Shown here: in pieces, positions 1-6,411 of the stretch
How the letters are laid out: every line of letters begins with the position of its first letter
Position numbering within the stretch: the stretch's first letter is position 1
NCBI GenBank assembly: GCA_040391535.1
Contig: JBEBXQ010000174.1
Location: forward strand, 1 to 7,590
Source: JBEBXQ01 sp040391535
GTDB lineage: Bacteria > Bacteroidota > Bacteroidia > Cytophagales > Spirosomataceae
Direction: 5' to 3'
DNA length: 7,590 bases
Notes under the pieces: model-generated
What the model was told of the DNA's origin: nothing
Databases searched by the model: none
What the model saw: only the letters and a program-made list of their open reading frames with translations
Position numbers and translations under genes: made by a program

Positions 1-152
1 TTTGTTTTTATTTTGATATTCCGGAAGAGGAGCGCAGCTGGTTTCCCCATTAATTAAGTAAACCCCCGGTAAAGCCATATGCTCTGTTTTATGGTTTTGG
101 TTGAGTGTATGTGAAAAACAGGAGCTCTCCTTATTTTATGTTTGCGGTAACA
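1..152. other. Left edge, no assignable gene
   Basis: Two short open frames touch this edge and neither can be settled. On the plus strand a frame enters at base 3 and stops with TAA at 51-53; it could be the last 16 residues of a gene lying to the left (ending SWFPH). On the minus strand an ATG at 76-78 opens a frame of 26 codons that runs off the window (starting MALPGVYLINGE). The minus-strand frame has no clear ribosome binding site or promoter. They overlap, so at most one is likely real. A small gapped palindrome (AGGAG-CT-CTCCT) lies near 120-131 and has no obvious role. Confidence 0.3.
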
Positions 153-191
153 TTAAACAAAAAGCCTTCTCATATTGACTGAAAAGGCTTT
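153..191 (-). terminator. Intrinsic terminator of the 163-residue gene
   Basis: Read on the minus strand, the sequence AAAGCCTT, a 15-base loop, and AAGGCTTT form an 8-bp perfect stem. It is followed at once by TTGTTT, so the transcript ends in a U-rich tail. The stem begins about 26 bases after the stop codon of the minus-strand gene ending at 218, which is the normal place for a rho-independent terminator. On the plus strand the stem is followed by GAGG, so it works in one direction only. Confidence 0.8.
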
Positions 192-217
192 GAGGTATCG
201 AAATCGAACGGGGATTT

Positions 218-709
218 TCAGGATGCCGAGAGTGTTTCTGTTCTTCCGATGTTCATCATCATGTAGTAATTACAATTGTGAATCAGGTATAATAAATCTT
301 CCGGGGAGAATACTTCCTGCTGGTTTTCCGGCAAATGGATACTGTATCTGACATCATAATTCCACCAGTTTATAGTGGAGTTGATACCCATCACGGGTTG
401 TTTCGCGGCGTTCAGTAACACAAAGTCCATGGAAAGCAGGCTGCAGGTTTTGAGTGTATATTCGTTACCGTTGAGAAGGACCGTCATGCTCATGTTCCAG
501 TTCAGTTTTGATTGTCCTGCTATCTCATTTTCCTGTTTAAGCGCGATTTTGTGTCCGAATGCCCCGGAAATGCTGATCCGGTACACTTTGTCTGTCTGTA
601 TCTCCGCTGATTGCGAATACCATTTCGCATATACGAGTCTGCCGAGAGGGGTGTTATTTTCTGATAACTGACAGGTAAGTTTATTGCAGCTGACGTTATA
701 GGTTTTCAT
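218..709 (-). CDS. Uncharacterised beta-rich protein (possible LURP-one/tubby-like fold)
   Basis: A 163-residue protein starting with ATG (MKTYNVSC). It has no signal peptide and no membrane segment, so it is probably cytoplasmic. Alternating hydrophobic and polar residues through about 20-130 suggest many beta strands. A repeated pattern of short strands with glycine or asparagine turns (for example MTVLLNGNEYTL at 75-86 and a strand around INWWNYDVRYSIHL) recalls the LURP-one/scramblase-like barrel. The C-terminus (about 135-152, LLYLIHNCNYYMMM) could be the buried hydrophobic helix seen in that fold. This is a fold-level guess without a diagnostic motif. Its terminator lies just downstream. 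A 128-bp gap separates it from the upstream membrane protein gene, so it may have its own promoter, but I could not find a clear one. Confidence 0.75.
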   Translation of the reverse strand: MKTYNVSCNKLTCQLSENNTPLGRLVYAKWYSQSAEIQTDKVYRISISGAFGHKIALKQENEIAGQSKLNWNMSMTVLLNGNEYTLKTCSLLSMDFVLLNAAKQPVMGINSTINWWNYDVRYSIHLPENQQEVFSPEDLLYLIHNCNYYMMMNIGRTETLSAS

Positions 710-837
710 AGTTCTTCAGGTTTTTATTCAGTTAGTAGCACAGGTCCGGAATTCGTTACAGAATTGGTGAGTTTTTTTTAAGATGAAAAGAAATATACAC
801 ACGGTATTGATGGATGGAGATCTGTACGGTGACGACA

Positions 838-1452
838 TCAGATTTCTTCTTTTAATTCATCCGATACTGATTTGATCTGCCGGGCATATTTCCCGTAAAA
901 CCTGTTTACCCAGGTATGTAGTGCCCACATCATCAGCAGTACTTCCGCAATGACAATCAAGAGCATCGCATAGAGCGTTTTGTCCGGAAAAGAATCCATC
1001 GGAATCCCTTTCTGCAGCTGGTTGCTGTAAAATTTCAGGCCTATCATAATATTGGCGAAAGGCAGGAGCAGAAAACCAAAGGACTTATAACGTTCCATGC
1101 TCAGCCGAAGCTCATAATAGAGTTCCAGCAGACTATCGCGGGTATCGGACGCGTAATTGTGCATTTGTTTATAAAACCGGTAGAAACCTATGATATAGTA
1201 GCCTGATATAACCACAAATAACGCATAGACCAGATAGTAGTAATTGTTCAGCGAAGCGTCAAGATGAAACATCATGGGATAAAAAGCCATAATGATAATC
1301 GCTGCCGTTTGTGTCCATAGTTCCGCACGCATATTTCTTTTCAGCTGGTCTACCGGATGCTTTGCTTTTCCGAGAAGAGCGGTTTGCTGAGGTATTTTCA
1401 CATCTCCGGAAGGTTCCTTGTCCCATCGGGATTTCATGTCATCAAAATTCAT
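838..1452 (-). CDS. Four-helix membrane protein, candidate anti-sigma factor
   Basis: A 204-residue integral membrane protein. A cytosolic-looking N-terminus of about 45 residues carries the motif MKSRWDKEP at 6-14. Predicted membrane helices lie at about 46-64, 70-93, 125-142 and 160-183, with a charged amphipathic stretch at 94-124 between helices 2 and 3 and a charged tail (KSVSDELKEEI). Its ATG lies inside the end of the sigma factor gene, with an 11-bp overlap, so the two are translationally coupled. Short proteins with a W-containing N-terminal segment followed by membrane helices commonly follow ECF sigma genes in Bacteroidota. From that position I infer it holds the sigma factor at the membrane. 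No zinc-binding HxxxCxxC anti-sigma motif and no FecR-like domain is present, so the role is not proven. Confidence 0.85.
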   Translation of the reverse strand: MNFDDMKSRWDKEPSGDVKIPQQTALLGKAKHPVDQLKRNMRAELWTQTAAIIIMAFYPMMFHLDASLNNYYYLVYALFVVISGYYIIGFYRFYKQMHNYASDTRDSLLELYYELRLSMERYKSFGFLLLPFANIMIGLKFYSNQLQKGIPMDSFPDKTLYAMLLIVIAEVLLMMWALHTWVNRFYGKYARQIKSVSDELKEEI

Positions 1453-1954
1453 ATCCTTGTTGTTTTATGATTGATTGTAATTTTTCTTTTGTACGGTTCA
1501 GTTTTACCCGTACGTTTACTTCACTGAGTCCCAGGTTAAGTCCGGTCTCTTTATGGGACAGGCCTTCCATGAAATAAAATATCAGCGCTTTTTCCACCGG
1601 ATTCAACCCTTGTACCGCTTTGTAAAAAAGCTCGAGCTGATGATCTTTCTCCTGATTGTATTCTTCCGAAGCCACGTCTGTTACTTCGTCTGAAGAAAAC
1701 CTTTCAGTTCTGCTTTTTTCTTTTTTGAAGGAGGTAATGGCTGTATTGACCGCTACCCTGTACATCCAGGTTGAAAACTCACTTCCGCTCCGGAAACTGT
1801 CGTATGATTTCCATAGCTGAATGATGATCTCCTGGTGCAGATCTTCCCGGTCTTCGGCATTGTCCATATACATGCGCGCCACTTTGTGTAAGATTCCTTT
1901 GTGTTTTTCGAGCAGCGTGAGAAATTGCTGCTCTTTCGAATGGTCTGCTCCCAT
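1442..1954 (-). CDS. ECF (sigma-70 family, group 4) RNA polymerase sigma factor
   Basis: A 170-residue protein with only the two sigma domains typical of extracytoplasmic-function factors. Region 2 lies at about 10-80: DREDLHQEIIIQLWKSY at 35-51 is region 2.1-2.2, and the aromatic STWMYRVAVNTAI at 61-73 is regions 2.3-2.4, which melt and read the -10 element. A charged linker at about 80-110 follows. Region 4 lies at about 114-160, with LNPVEKALIFYFMEGLSHKE and the recognition helix LSEVNVRVKLNRTKEKL that reads the -35 element. The gene lies 18 bp after the TraB/GumN gene and overlaps the membrane protein gene by 11 bp. It probably directs RNA polymerase to envelope or stress genes, with its activity set by the downstream membrane protein. 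The regulon cannot be read from this window. Confidence 0.95.
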   Translation of the reverse strand: MGADHSKEQQFLTLLEKHKGILHKVARMYMDNAEDREDLHQEIIIQLWKSYDSFRSGSEFSTWMYRVAVNTAITSFKKEKSRTERFSSDEVTDVASEEYNQEKDHQLELFYKAVQGLNPVEKALIFYFMEGLSHKETGLNLGLSEVNVRVKLNRTKEKLQSIIKQQGYEF

Positions 1955-1972
1955 GTCTGATGCCGGAGTGGG

Positions 1973-2842
1973 TTAATTCAGAACCGGCCTGACAGTGAAT
2001 CCCTTTTCCCTCAATAAACGGATTAAGCCATGTTCGCCCATCAGGTGGCCGCTGCCGACCGCAAAAAACGTACGTTCTTTCTCCATAATGGCCGGGATTT
2101 TAGCTGCCCAGTTTTTGTTTCGCTCGGTAAGCATCCATTTTTCGGCTTCTTCATTCATAAATTCCCGGTTTTTGAGTAGCTGGTCCAGTAAAGATAAGTT
2201 TTCATCGTTAAAGGCGGCAATCATTTTTTCGAACATAACGGCATATTTATCCCCGTTTTTGAGTTGTCTGATGCTTTCTTCCAGCGAATAGGCATTACCC
2301 AGAAACCGGATCTGATCGGCAACCGTTTCCAGTCCGGCGAGTGTCTTGCCATTCTGCAGCGCCAGTTTTATCAGCTCCACTTCAAACATTTTAACCTGTT
2401 CTGCCGGACATGGTATCGCTTTTTGTCCGATCAGGGAAAACAACGCCTGCTCAGTATAATTATCCACCGCATCCAGCGAGAGGTTATAGCTTTTCAGTAT
2501 CTCATTCAGCTCAGTCGCCTGGGTTTCTGTAAGCGATTCGCTGAGTTTGCGGTCTGACATCATCATGCCCTGCATGGCCTTCATTTCTTTTGCATCGGAA
2601 TAGTCAATTTCAAGGTATAGCTTTTCAGAATGCGCCAACGCATCCTTTATTTTGGGCTTCATCTGAAAATCCTTTTCACACATCATGTGGAAGGTACCCA
2701 AAAGGTATGACGATTGCTCAAGTCCGTTACCGCTGATTTCCCATAACAGGCTGCTTTGTTCATCCGGGGAAATGGTTCCGGCTTTGGTAGTCATGGAAAA
2801 TACCAGTACTGATAAGGCTGCTGATAGTATTCTTTTTTTCAT
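1973..2842 (-). CDS. TraB/GumN family exported protein
   Basis: A 289-residue protein with an N-terminal signal peptide (KKR, then a hydrophobic core at 5-17, with likely cleavage near 21-22), so it acts in the periplasm or envelope. The TraB/GumN hallmarks are in order: SSYLLGTFHM with GTFH at 49-52, LYLEID at 74-79, CPAEQ at 144-148, GLET at 169-172, a LTERNKNWA segment near 238-246, and GSGH at 263-266 followed by a final alpha/beta element. The conserved GTxH and GxGH histidines and the GLE glutamate fit the metal-dependent protease-like active site proposed for this superfamily (Tiki-like). The substrate is unknown. It is the first gene of a likely operon with the ECF sigma factor. Length and motifs are complete, and no frameshift is seen. 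Confidence 0.92.
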   Translation of the reverse strand: MKKRILSAALSVLVFSMTTKAGTISPDEQSSLLWEISGNGLEQSSYLLGTFHMMCEKDFQMKPKIKDALAHSEKLYLEIDYSDAKEMKAMQGMMMSDRKLSESLTETQATELNEILKSYNLSLDAVDNYTEQALFSLIGQKAIPCPAEQVKMFEVELIKLALQNGKTLAGLETVADQIRFLGNAYSLEESIRQLKNGDKYAVMFEKMIAAFNDENLSLLDQLLKNREFMNEEAEKWMLTERNKNWAAKIPAIMEKERTFFAVGSGHLMGEHGLIRLLREKGFTVRPVLN

Positions 2843-3051
2843 GTTGTCTGTTTTTTTTGAACTTCAGACAGTAAGTCATCAGTATTGCAGAAATGTTACA
2901 GCTTCGGTGAAATTATTTTTAATGAGGCTGGAATTTCAGCTTCAGCAGTGTTCATTATCATCTAATTAACAGAGTTTAACATGGCGGATTTTTTCATGAC
3001 GCTATATTTTTATTTACTTTGAACCACTATAACAATATTAAACATCACATA
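2843..3051. promoter_or_regulatory. Divergent intergenic region between TraB and cyclophilin genes
   Basis: These 209 bases lie between two genes that point away from each other and must hold both promoters. On the plus side, TTACTTTG at 3014-3021 matches the Bacteroidota -7 box TAnnTTTG at all but one fixed position. No good -33 TTTG precedes it, only a T-run at 2989-2994. On the minus side I found no convincing housekeeping or ECF promoter. Other structure: an inverted repeat TGAAATT (2908-2914) and AATTTCA (2932-2938), a direct repeat CAGCTTC at 2899-2905 and 2937-2943, and an inverted repeat TGTCTG/CAGACA at 2845-2850 and 2865-2870. The last lies in the TraB leader around an A-rich loop. 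Confidence 0.5.
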
Positions 3052-3768
3052 ATGATCCGATTATTTACAAGTATTCTTGCACTTACCTTCTGCTGGATAA
3101 CCTTCCCGGAGGCTTCAGCCCAGAAGATTCAAAAGTCAAAAAAAGATCAGCTGGTCACCATTGCAACGCCGGAAGGTGATATTCAACTGATTCTTTTTGA
3201 TCAGACACCTCTGCATAAGGAAAACTTCCTGAAACTGGTCAATGAAAAATTTTATGATGATCTGCTGTTTCACAGGGTGATTGAAAATTTTATGATTCAG
3301 GGTGGAGATCCTAAATCAAAAAACGCAGAAAAAGGAGCCGCGCTGGGCAATGGCGACAACGGCTATAAAATCCCGGCCGAGTTTGTGCCTGAGCTGTTCC
3401 ATCAAAAAGGGGCTCTGGCCGCTGCCAGGGATAATAACCCTGAGAAAGAATCCAGCGGTTGCCAGTTTTATATTGTACAGGGGAAAGTATGGAAGCCGGA
3501 AGAGCTGACTGCACAGGCCGGGCGCGCTGCCAGAAAGCCTACAGAAGAACAGATAAAAGTGTATACTACCATCGGCGGAACGCCGCATCTTGACGGAGCC
3601 TATACGGTTTTCGGGCAAGTGATTAACGGGATGCAGGTTGTGGATAAAATTGCTAAGGTCGAAAAAGATCAGCGCGACAGACCGCTGGAAGACATAAAAA
3701 TGAAGGTTTCCGTTAAAAAAATATCGAAAAAGAAAATTACCCGGAAATACGGATACCGGTTTGGATGA
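3052..3768 (+). CDS. Secreted cyclophilin-type peptidyl-prolyl cis-trans isomerase
   Basis: It catalyses cis-trans isomerisation of X-Pro bonds to help exported proteins fold. From ATG 3052 it has 238 residues. A signal peptide at about 1-23 (MIRLFTSILALTFCWITF, cleavage after ASA) sends it to the periplasm. The cyclophilin core follows: FHRVIENFMIQGGDP at 73-87 with catalytic Arg75, KGALAAAR at 119-126, QFYIV at 138-142 and HLDGAYTVFG at 179-188. An insert of about 34 residues (144-177) lies between QFYIV and the HLDG motif, as in other Bacteroidota secreted members. The tail from about 216 is strongly basic. An in-frame TTG at 3019 would add 11 residues, but it lies within the -7 promoter box and would spoil the signal peptide, so ATG 3052 is chosen. 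The next gene starts 67 bp downstream. Confidence 0.93.
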   Translation: MIRLFTSILALTFCWITFPEASAQKIQKSKKDQLVTIATPEGDIQLILFDQTPLHKENFLKLVNEKFYDDLLFHRVIENFMIQGGDPKSKNAEKGAALGNGDNGYKIPAEFVPELFHQKGALAAARDNNPEKESSGCQFYIVQGKVWKPEELTAQAGRAARKPTEEQIKVYTTIGGTPHLDGAYTVFGQVINGMQVVDKIAKVEKDQRDRPLEDIKMKVSVKKISKKKITRKYGYRFG

Positions 3769-3793
3769 CAGCCGGTAGTTCTATATTGTTTTG
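3760..3793 (+). promoter_or_regulatory. Possible promoter of the mini-permease/ABC pair
   Basis: TTTG at 3760-3763 and TTGTTTTG at 3786-3793 resemble the Bacteroidota -33 and -7 boxes (TTTG and TAnnTTTG, one mismatch). The spacer of 22 bases is somewhat long. A start of transcription near 3800 would give a leader of about 36 bases before the ATG at 3836. The -33 box lies inside the end of the cyclophilin gene. Read-through from the cyclophilin gene is equally possible because I see no terminator in the gap. Confidence 0.3.
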
Positions 3794-3835
3794 CCTAAAC
3801 CCGAACCGGAGACTTCATACCCCCACCTTTTGCTT

Positions 3836-4162
3836 ATGATCAGACAGCTCCGTTTTATCTTGATATTCTACAGGTCGTTCGGGTTGTTTACCTTTCTGTC
3901 TTCTTTTTGGGGATGGGTATATATCACACAGGGGGCTGAGGCCGGATCGTATCAGATGCTGAAGGCAATGCCCCTGTTTATCTGCTTTCTGTTGCTGTTA
4001 CACCTGCTTGTCATCTGGTATCAGATGACGTTTTATCCGGGCCGGATCCTCTTCTGTTACAACCTGGGGATTTCCCGCAGGCGCCTTTTCGCGCTCACTT
4101 TTTTGCTGGATTTTCTTGTTTTTCTTACCGCAGCCATAGTATGGGAAACCATCGGAAGATAA
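3836..4162 (+). CDS. Small three-helix membrane protein, probable partner of the ABC ATPase
   Basis: From ATG 3836 it has 108 residues and is almost entirely hydrophobic. Helices lie at about 12-31, 43-63 and 85-104. Between helices 2 and 3 is a basic stretch ending in NLGISRRRLF (76-85). This resembles the cytoplasmic coupling segment that some ABC-2-type permeases use to touch their ATPase. The stop overlaps the ATG of the downstream ABC ATPase gene by 22 bp, which indicates coupled translation and a shared complex. An in-frame TTG at 3791 would add 15 polar residues (PKPEPETSYPH), but it falls on a promoter-like box, so ATG is preferred. I do not recognise a characterised family. It is much too short to be a normal ABC permease and may work as an oligomer or as an anchor. 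Confidence 0.8.
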   Translation: MIRQLRFILIFYRSFGLFTFLSSFWGWVYITQGAEAGSYQMLKAMPLFICFLLLLHLLVIWYQMTFYPGRILFCYNLGISRRRLFALTFLLDFLVFLTAAIVWETIGR

Positions 4163-4827
4163 AGGCCGCAGTATTGGAAGCAGACAGTATCTGGCTGGAA
4201 TACGGCGGCAGGAAAATCCTGCAGAATATCTACATCAAAGTAGAAAAAGGAGAAATAGTGGCATTGCTGGGCAGGAACGGAACAGGGAAATCCTCGCTGA
4301 TGCAGATGATTTTTGGCAGCCTGCGCGGACAGCATCAATCGGTCAGGATTGACGGGAAGTATATCAGGTATCCGTTCAAAACGAAAGGGCTCATCTGCTA
4401 TGTTCCGCAGGAGCAGCTTACACCATCGGGTTTTACGGTTGCGCAATGTTTTCAACTATTCGGTACCGATCAGGATCTGGCTTTAGCGTACTTCCCTGAA
4501 ATGAAAAAATGGTTGCCGGAAAAATCACGTGATTTATCGGGAGGACAGCAACGCCTGGTTGAAATCCTGATGTTGCTGCTGGGGCCGTCTGCATTTGTTT
4601 TGCTGGATGAACCCTTCTCCCAGCTGGCACCTGTTGTGGTAGAAAGGCTGAAAGCGCTTATTGTAGCTTGCAAAGAAAACAAAGGGATTCTGCTGTCAGA
4701 CCACCAATATGAACCGGTGATTGAAATCAGTGACCATACCTATCTGCTGGTGCCGGTGGGCAGAAGCATGCTGCTGAAAGAAGTCAGGAAAGAGCTGGCC
4801 ATATATGGGTATATAAGGGAAACGTAA
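4141..4827 (+). CDS. Stand-alone ABC transporter ATP-binding protein (LptB-like)
   Basis: A 228-residue ATPase with a full set of nucleotide-binding motifs: Walker A GRNGTGKS at 44-51, Q-loop VPQEQ at 88-92 with Gln90, signature LSGGQ at 132-136, Walker B FVLLDE at 152-157, and a switch histidine in SDHQ (His188). The line ILLSDHQYEPVIEISDHTYLL has the form seen in LptB/LivF-type ATPases. The D-loop reads SQLAP at 160-164, where family members usually have an aspartate in place of the alanine. The only membrane partner in sight is the overlapping 108-residue protein, so substrate and direction are unknown. Translation may instead begin at TTG 4174 (codon 12), which follows an AAAGG and starts exactly where the conserved LEADSI begins; ATG 4141 is kept as the simpler call. 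Confidence 0.93.
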   Translation: MGNHRKIKAAVLEADSIWLEYGGRKILQNIYIKVEKGEIVALLGRNGTGKSSLMQMIFGSLRGQHQSVRIDGKYIRYPFKTKGLICYVPQEQLTPSGFTVAQCFQLFGTDQDLALAYFPEMKKWLPEKSRDLSGGQQRLVEILMLLLGPSAFVLLDEPFSQLAPVVVERLKALIVACKENKGILLSDHQYEPVIEISDHTYLLVPVGRSMLLKEVRKELAIYGYIRET

Positions 4828-4907
4828 GTTGCCGGATATCCACCAGGCTGGTTACAGCTAATTTATTTCCATGAATTTTTAGTATAAAAACAGGTTCTCA
4901 GCCTTAT

Positions 4908-4929
4908 CAGAAATGACGCGTTCATTCTG
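4908..4929 (+). other. Hairpin in the leader of the lipoprotein gene
   Basis: CAGAA, a bulged A, and TGA pair with TCA and TTCTG across the loop CGCGT, giving an 8-bp stem with one bulge. It lies 31 bases before the lipoprotein ATG and 80 bases after the ABC stop. No U-run follows it, so it is not a standard intrinsic terminator. It may be a leader structure or chance. I found no good promoter in the rest of this 133-bp gap. Confidence 0.3.
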
Positions 4930-4960
4930 GTCTTAATGTGTTCAAAACCATTTTTAAATC

Positions 4961-6157
4961 ATGCAGAAAATAGTAAAAACAGTCATTGCAGTGTGCCTCA
5001 CTGGCTGGTTATTCAGTTGTTCAAACGGGAATTCTGAAAAGGAAGAATCTGCCTCAGACAACACAGAATGGAAGATGGGTGCTGCGCTTTATTCTTTTAA
5101 CCGGTTCCCGTTTGCTGAAACCCTGGCAAAAGCTGATAGCGGAAACATCAAATATGTAGAAGGTTTCTCTTTTCATAAGATGGGTGGTGAATTCGGAGAC
5201 AAATCGATGGGACAGCTCAGTGAAGAGGAGATCACAAAAGTAAATCAGATGCTTTCAGCCCATGACCTTACCATGCCTTCTGTCTATTTTGGGAACGGTA
5301 AGAACCTGGAAGAATGGAAAGCGAGCTTTGAGCTGGCTAAAAAGCTGAAACTGCAATATATAGTGGCAGAGCCTGATCCTGCTCACTGGGATATGCTGGA
5401 TAGTCTGGCCGGGGAATATAAGATTAAGCTGGCTATCCATGACCACGCTCAGGGAGAAAGCAAATACTGGCATCCGGATTCGGTAAAAACGGCTTTACTG
5501 GGGCGGCCTAATTTTGGTGTATGTGCCGATGTCGGACACTGGGTAAGAAGCGGGCTTGATCCTGTGAAATGCCTTGAAGAACTCAGCGGTCATATTCTCG
5601 GAGTTCACCTGAAAGATGTGGATGAATCCGGTAATAAAAAAGCCAATAATAAAGTGGTCGGGCAAGGCGTAATCGACTTTAAAGGAATTTCGGATGAACT
5701 GAAAAATCAGAAATTCAATGGATATATTTATATAGAAAGAGAAGCCAACTGGGACAATAATCTGCCTGATGTGGTGGAAGCTATCCGTTATTTTCAGAAT
5801 ATTTCAAAATCAGAAAAAATAAGCAAAGCTGTGAATACTTTACAAAAACCCGGAGCCATTAAACACATGGTGATTTTTGACCTGAAACATGAAAAAGGGT
5901 CTGAAGAGGCTAAACGTTTTTTACAGGCCGGGGTAAGGATGCTGGGGCCTATACCCGGTGTGCAGGAATTTAAGGCGCTGAATCAGATCAGTCCCAAGAA
6001 CGATTTTACCTATGGATTTTCGATGATTTTTGAGAACGAAGCAGCTTACGAATCTTATAACAACCATCCGGTGCATGTAGATTTTGTGGAAAATCTATGG
6101 AAAAAGGAGGTAACCCGTTTTCTGGAAATTGACTTTAATGCTTTTGAGGGAATGTAA
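4961..6157 (+). CDS. Lipoprotein: sugar isomerase/epimerase-like TIM barrel fused to a Dabb domain
   Basis: A 398-residue protein. A lipoprotein signal peptide ends in the lipobox LFSC with Cys20, so the protein is lipid-anchored in the envelope; a polar, acidic linker follows (21-36). Residues about 38-280 form a xylose-isomerase-like TIM barrel (AP endonuclease 2 superfamily). Likely divalent-metal ligands are Glu137 (VAEPDP), Asp190 with His193 (CADVGHW), His216 (VHLKD) and Glu259 (YIERE), the Glu-Asp-His-Glu set of this superfamily. His160 and His162 (IHDH) line the barrel. Residues about 298-394 match the Dabb (stress-responsive alpha/beta barrel) domain: IKHMVIFDLK at 300-309, a PGV turn at 332-334, ISPKNDFTYGFSM and the NHPVH segment. 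It probably isomerises or epimerises a sugar-like compound; the substrate is unknown. The TAAA of the leader TTTTTAAATC before the ATG fits Bacteroidota starts. Confidence 0.92.
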   Translation: MQKIVKTVIAVCLTGWLFSCSNGNSEKEESASDNTEWKMGAALYSFNRFPFAETLAKADSGNIKYVEGFSFHKMGGEFGDKSMGQLSEEEITKVNQMLSAHDLTMPSVYFGNGKNLEEWKASFELAKKLKLQYIVAEPDPAHWDMLDSLAGEYKIKLAIHDHAQGESKYWHPDSVKTALLGRPNFGVCADVGHWVRSGLDPVKCLEELSGHILGVHLKDVDESGNKKANNKVVGQGVIDFKGISDELKNQKFNGYIYIEREANWDNNLPDVVEAIRYFQNISKSEKISKAVNTLQKPGAIKHMVIFDLKHEKGSEEAKRFLQAGVRMLGPIPGVQEFKALNQISPKNDFTYGFSMIFENEAAYESYNNHPVHVDFVENLWKKEVTRFLEIDFNAFEGM

Positions 6158-6204
6158 CAGAATTGTATTGCCATATTCGGACTGTACTTTCTGTAAAACC
6201 TTAT

Positions 6205-6239
6205 AACTGCCATCCTGAACATTCTCCGGGATGGCAGTT
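6205..6239 (+). terminator. Strong hairpin after the lipoprotein gene, probable terminator
   Basis: AACTGCCATCC at 6205-6215 pairs perfectly over 11 bp with GGATGGCAGTT at 6229-6239 around a 13-base loop. G-T and A-T pairs extend it by about four positions. It begins 47 bases after the lipoprotein stop, where transcript ends are expected. No U-run follows on either strand, so it may act as a 3' end stabiliser or a factor-dependent stop. Confidence 0.55.
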
Positions 6240-6411
6240 GTGGTATATAAACATATGAATATCAGCTGGTATGAGATGATAAAAGAAAGTCTCTTGACCT
6301 TTTAGAGGTATATCGGTTAATTTTCAACTGAACTCAGAAATTCATTTTATCGCACAGGGAATGCTATTTTCCAAACGGTTTTTTTACTCCTCTCGGCAAA
6401 GAGAATATTTT

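Noticed and set aside
195..217. tRNA T-arm-like sequence (GTTCGATTTC on the minus strand)
   Set aside because: No matching T-stem, anticodon arm or acceptor stem surrounds it, and it lies between a stop codon and a terminator.
2864..2900. ECF-type autoregulated promoter before the TraB gene (TGTAACATTT with GTC or TCTGA downstream, minus strand)
   Set aside because: The -35-like box is attractive, but the distance to any -10-like GTC or TCTGA is about 24-25 bases, well beyond the usual ECF spacing.
3311..3618. Long antisense frames across the cyclophilin gene
   Set aside because: They shadow a gene with a full set of cyclophilin motifs and show no domain of their own.
4057..4455. 132-codon minus-strand frame opposite the membrane protein and ABC genes
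   Set aside because: It overlaps clear ABC Walker A coding sequence; its composition is that of a shadow frame.
6231..6305. Small frame of 24 codons after the lipoprotein gene
   Set aside because: Its ATG lies in the arm of the hairpin, there is no ribosome binding site, and the peptide resembles nothing I know.
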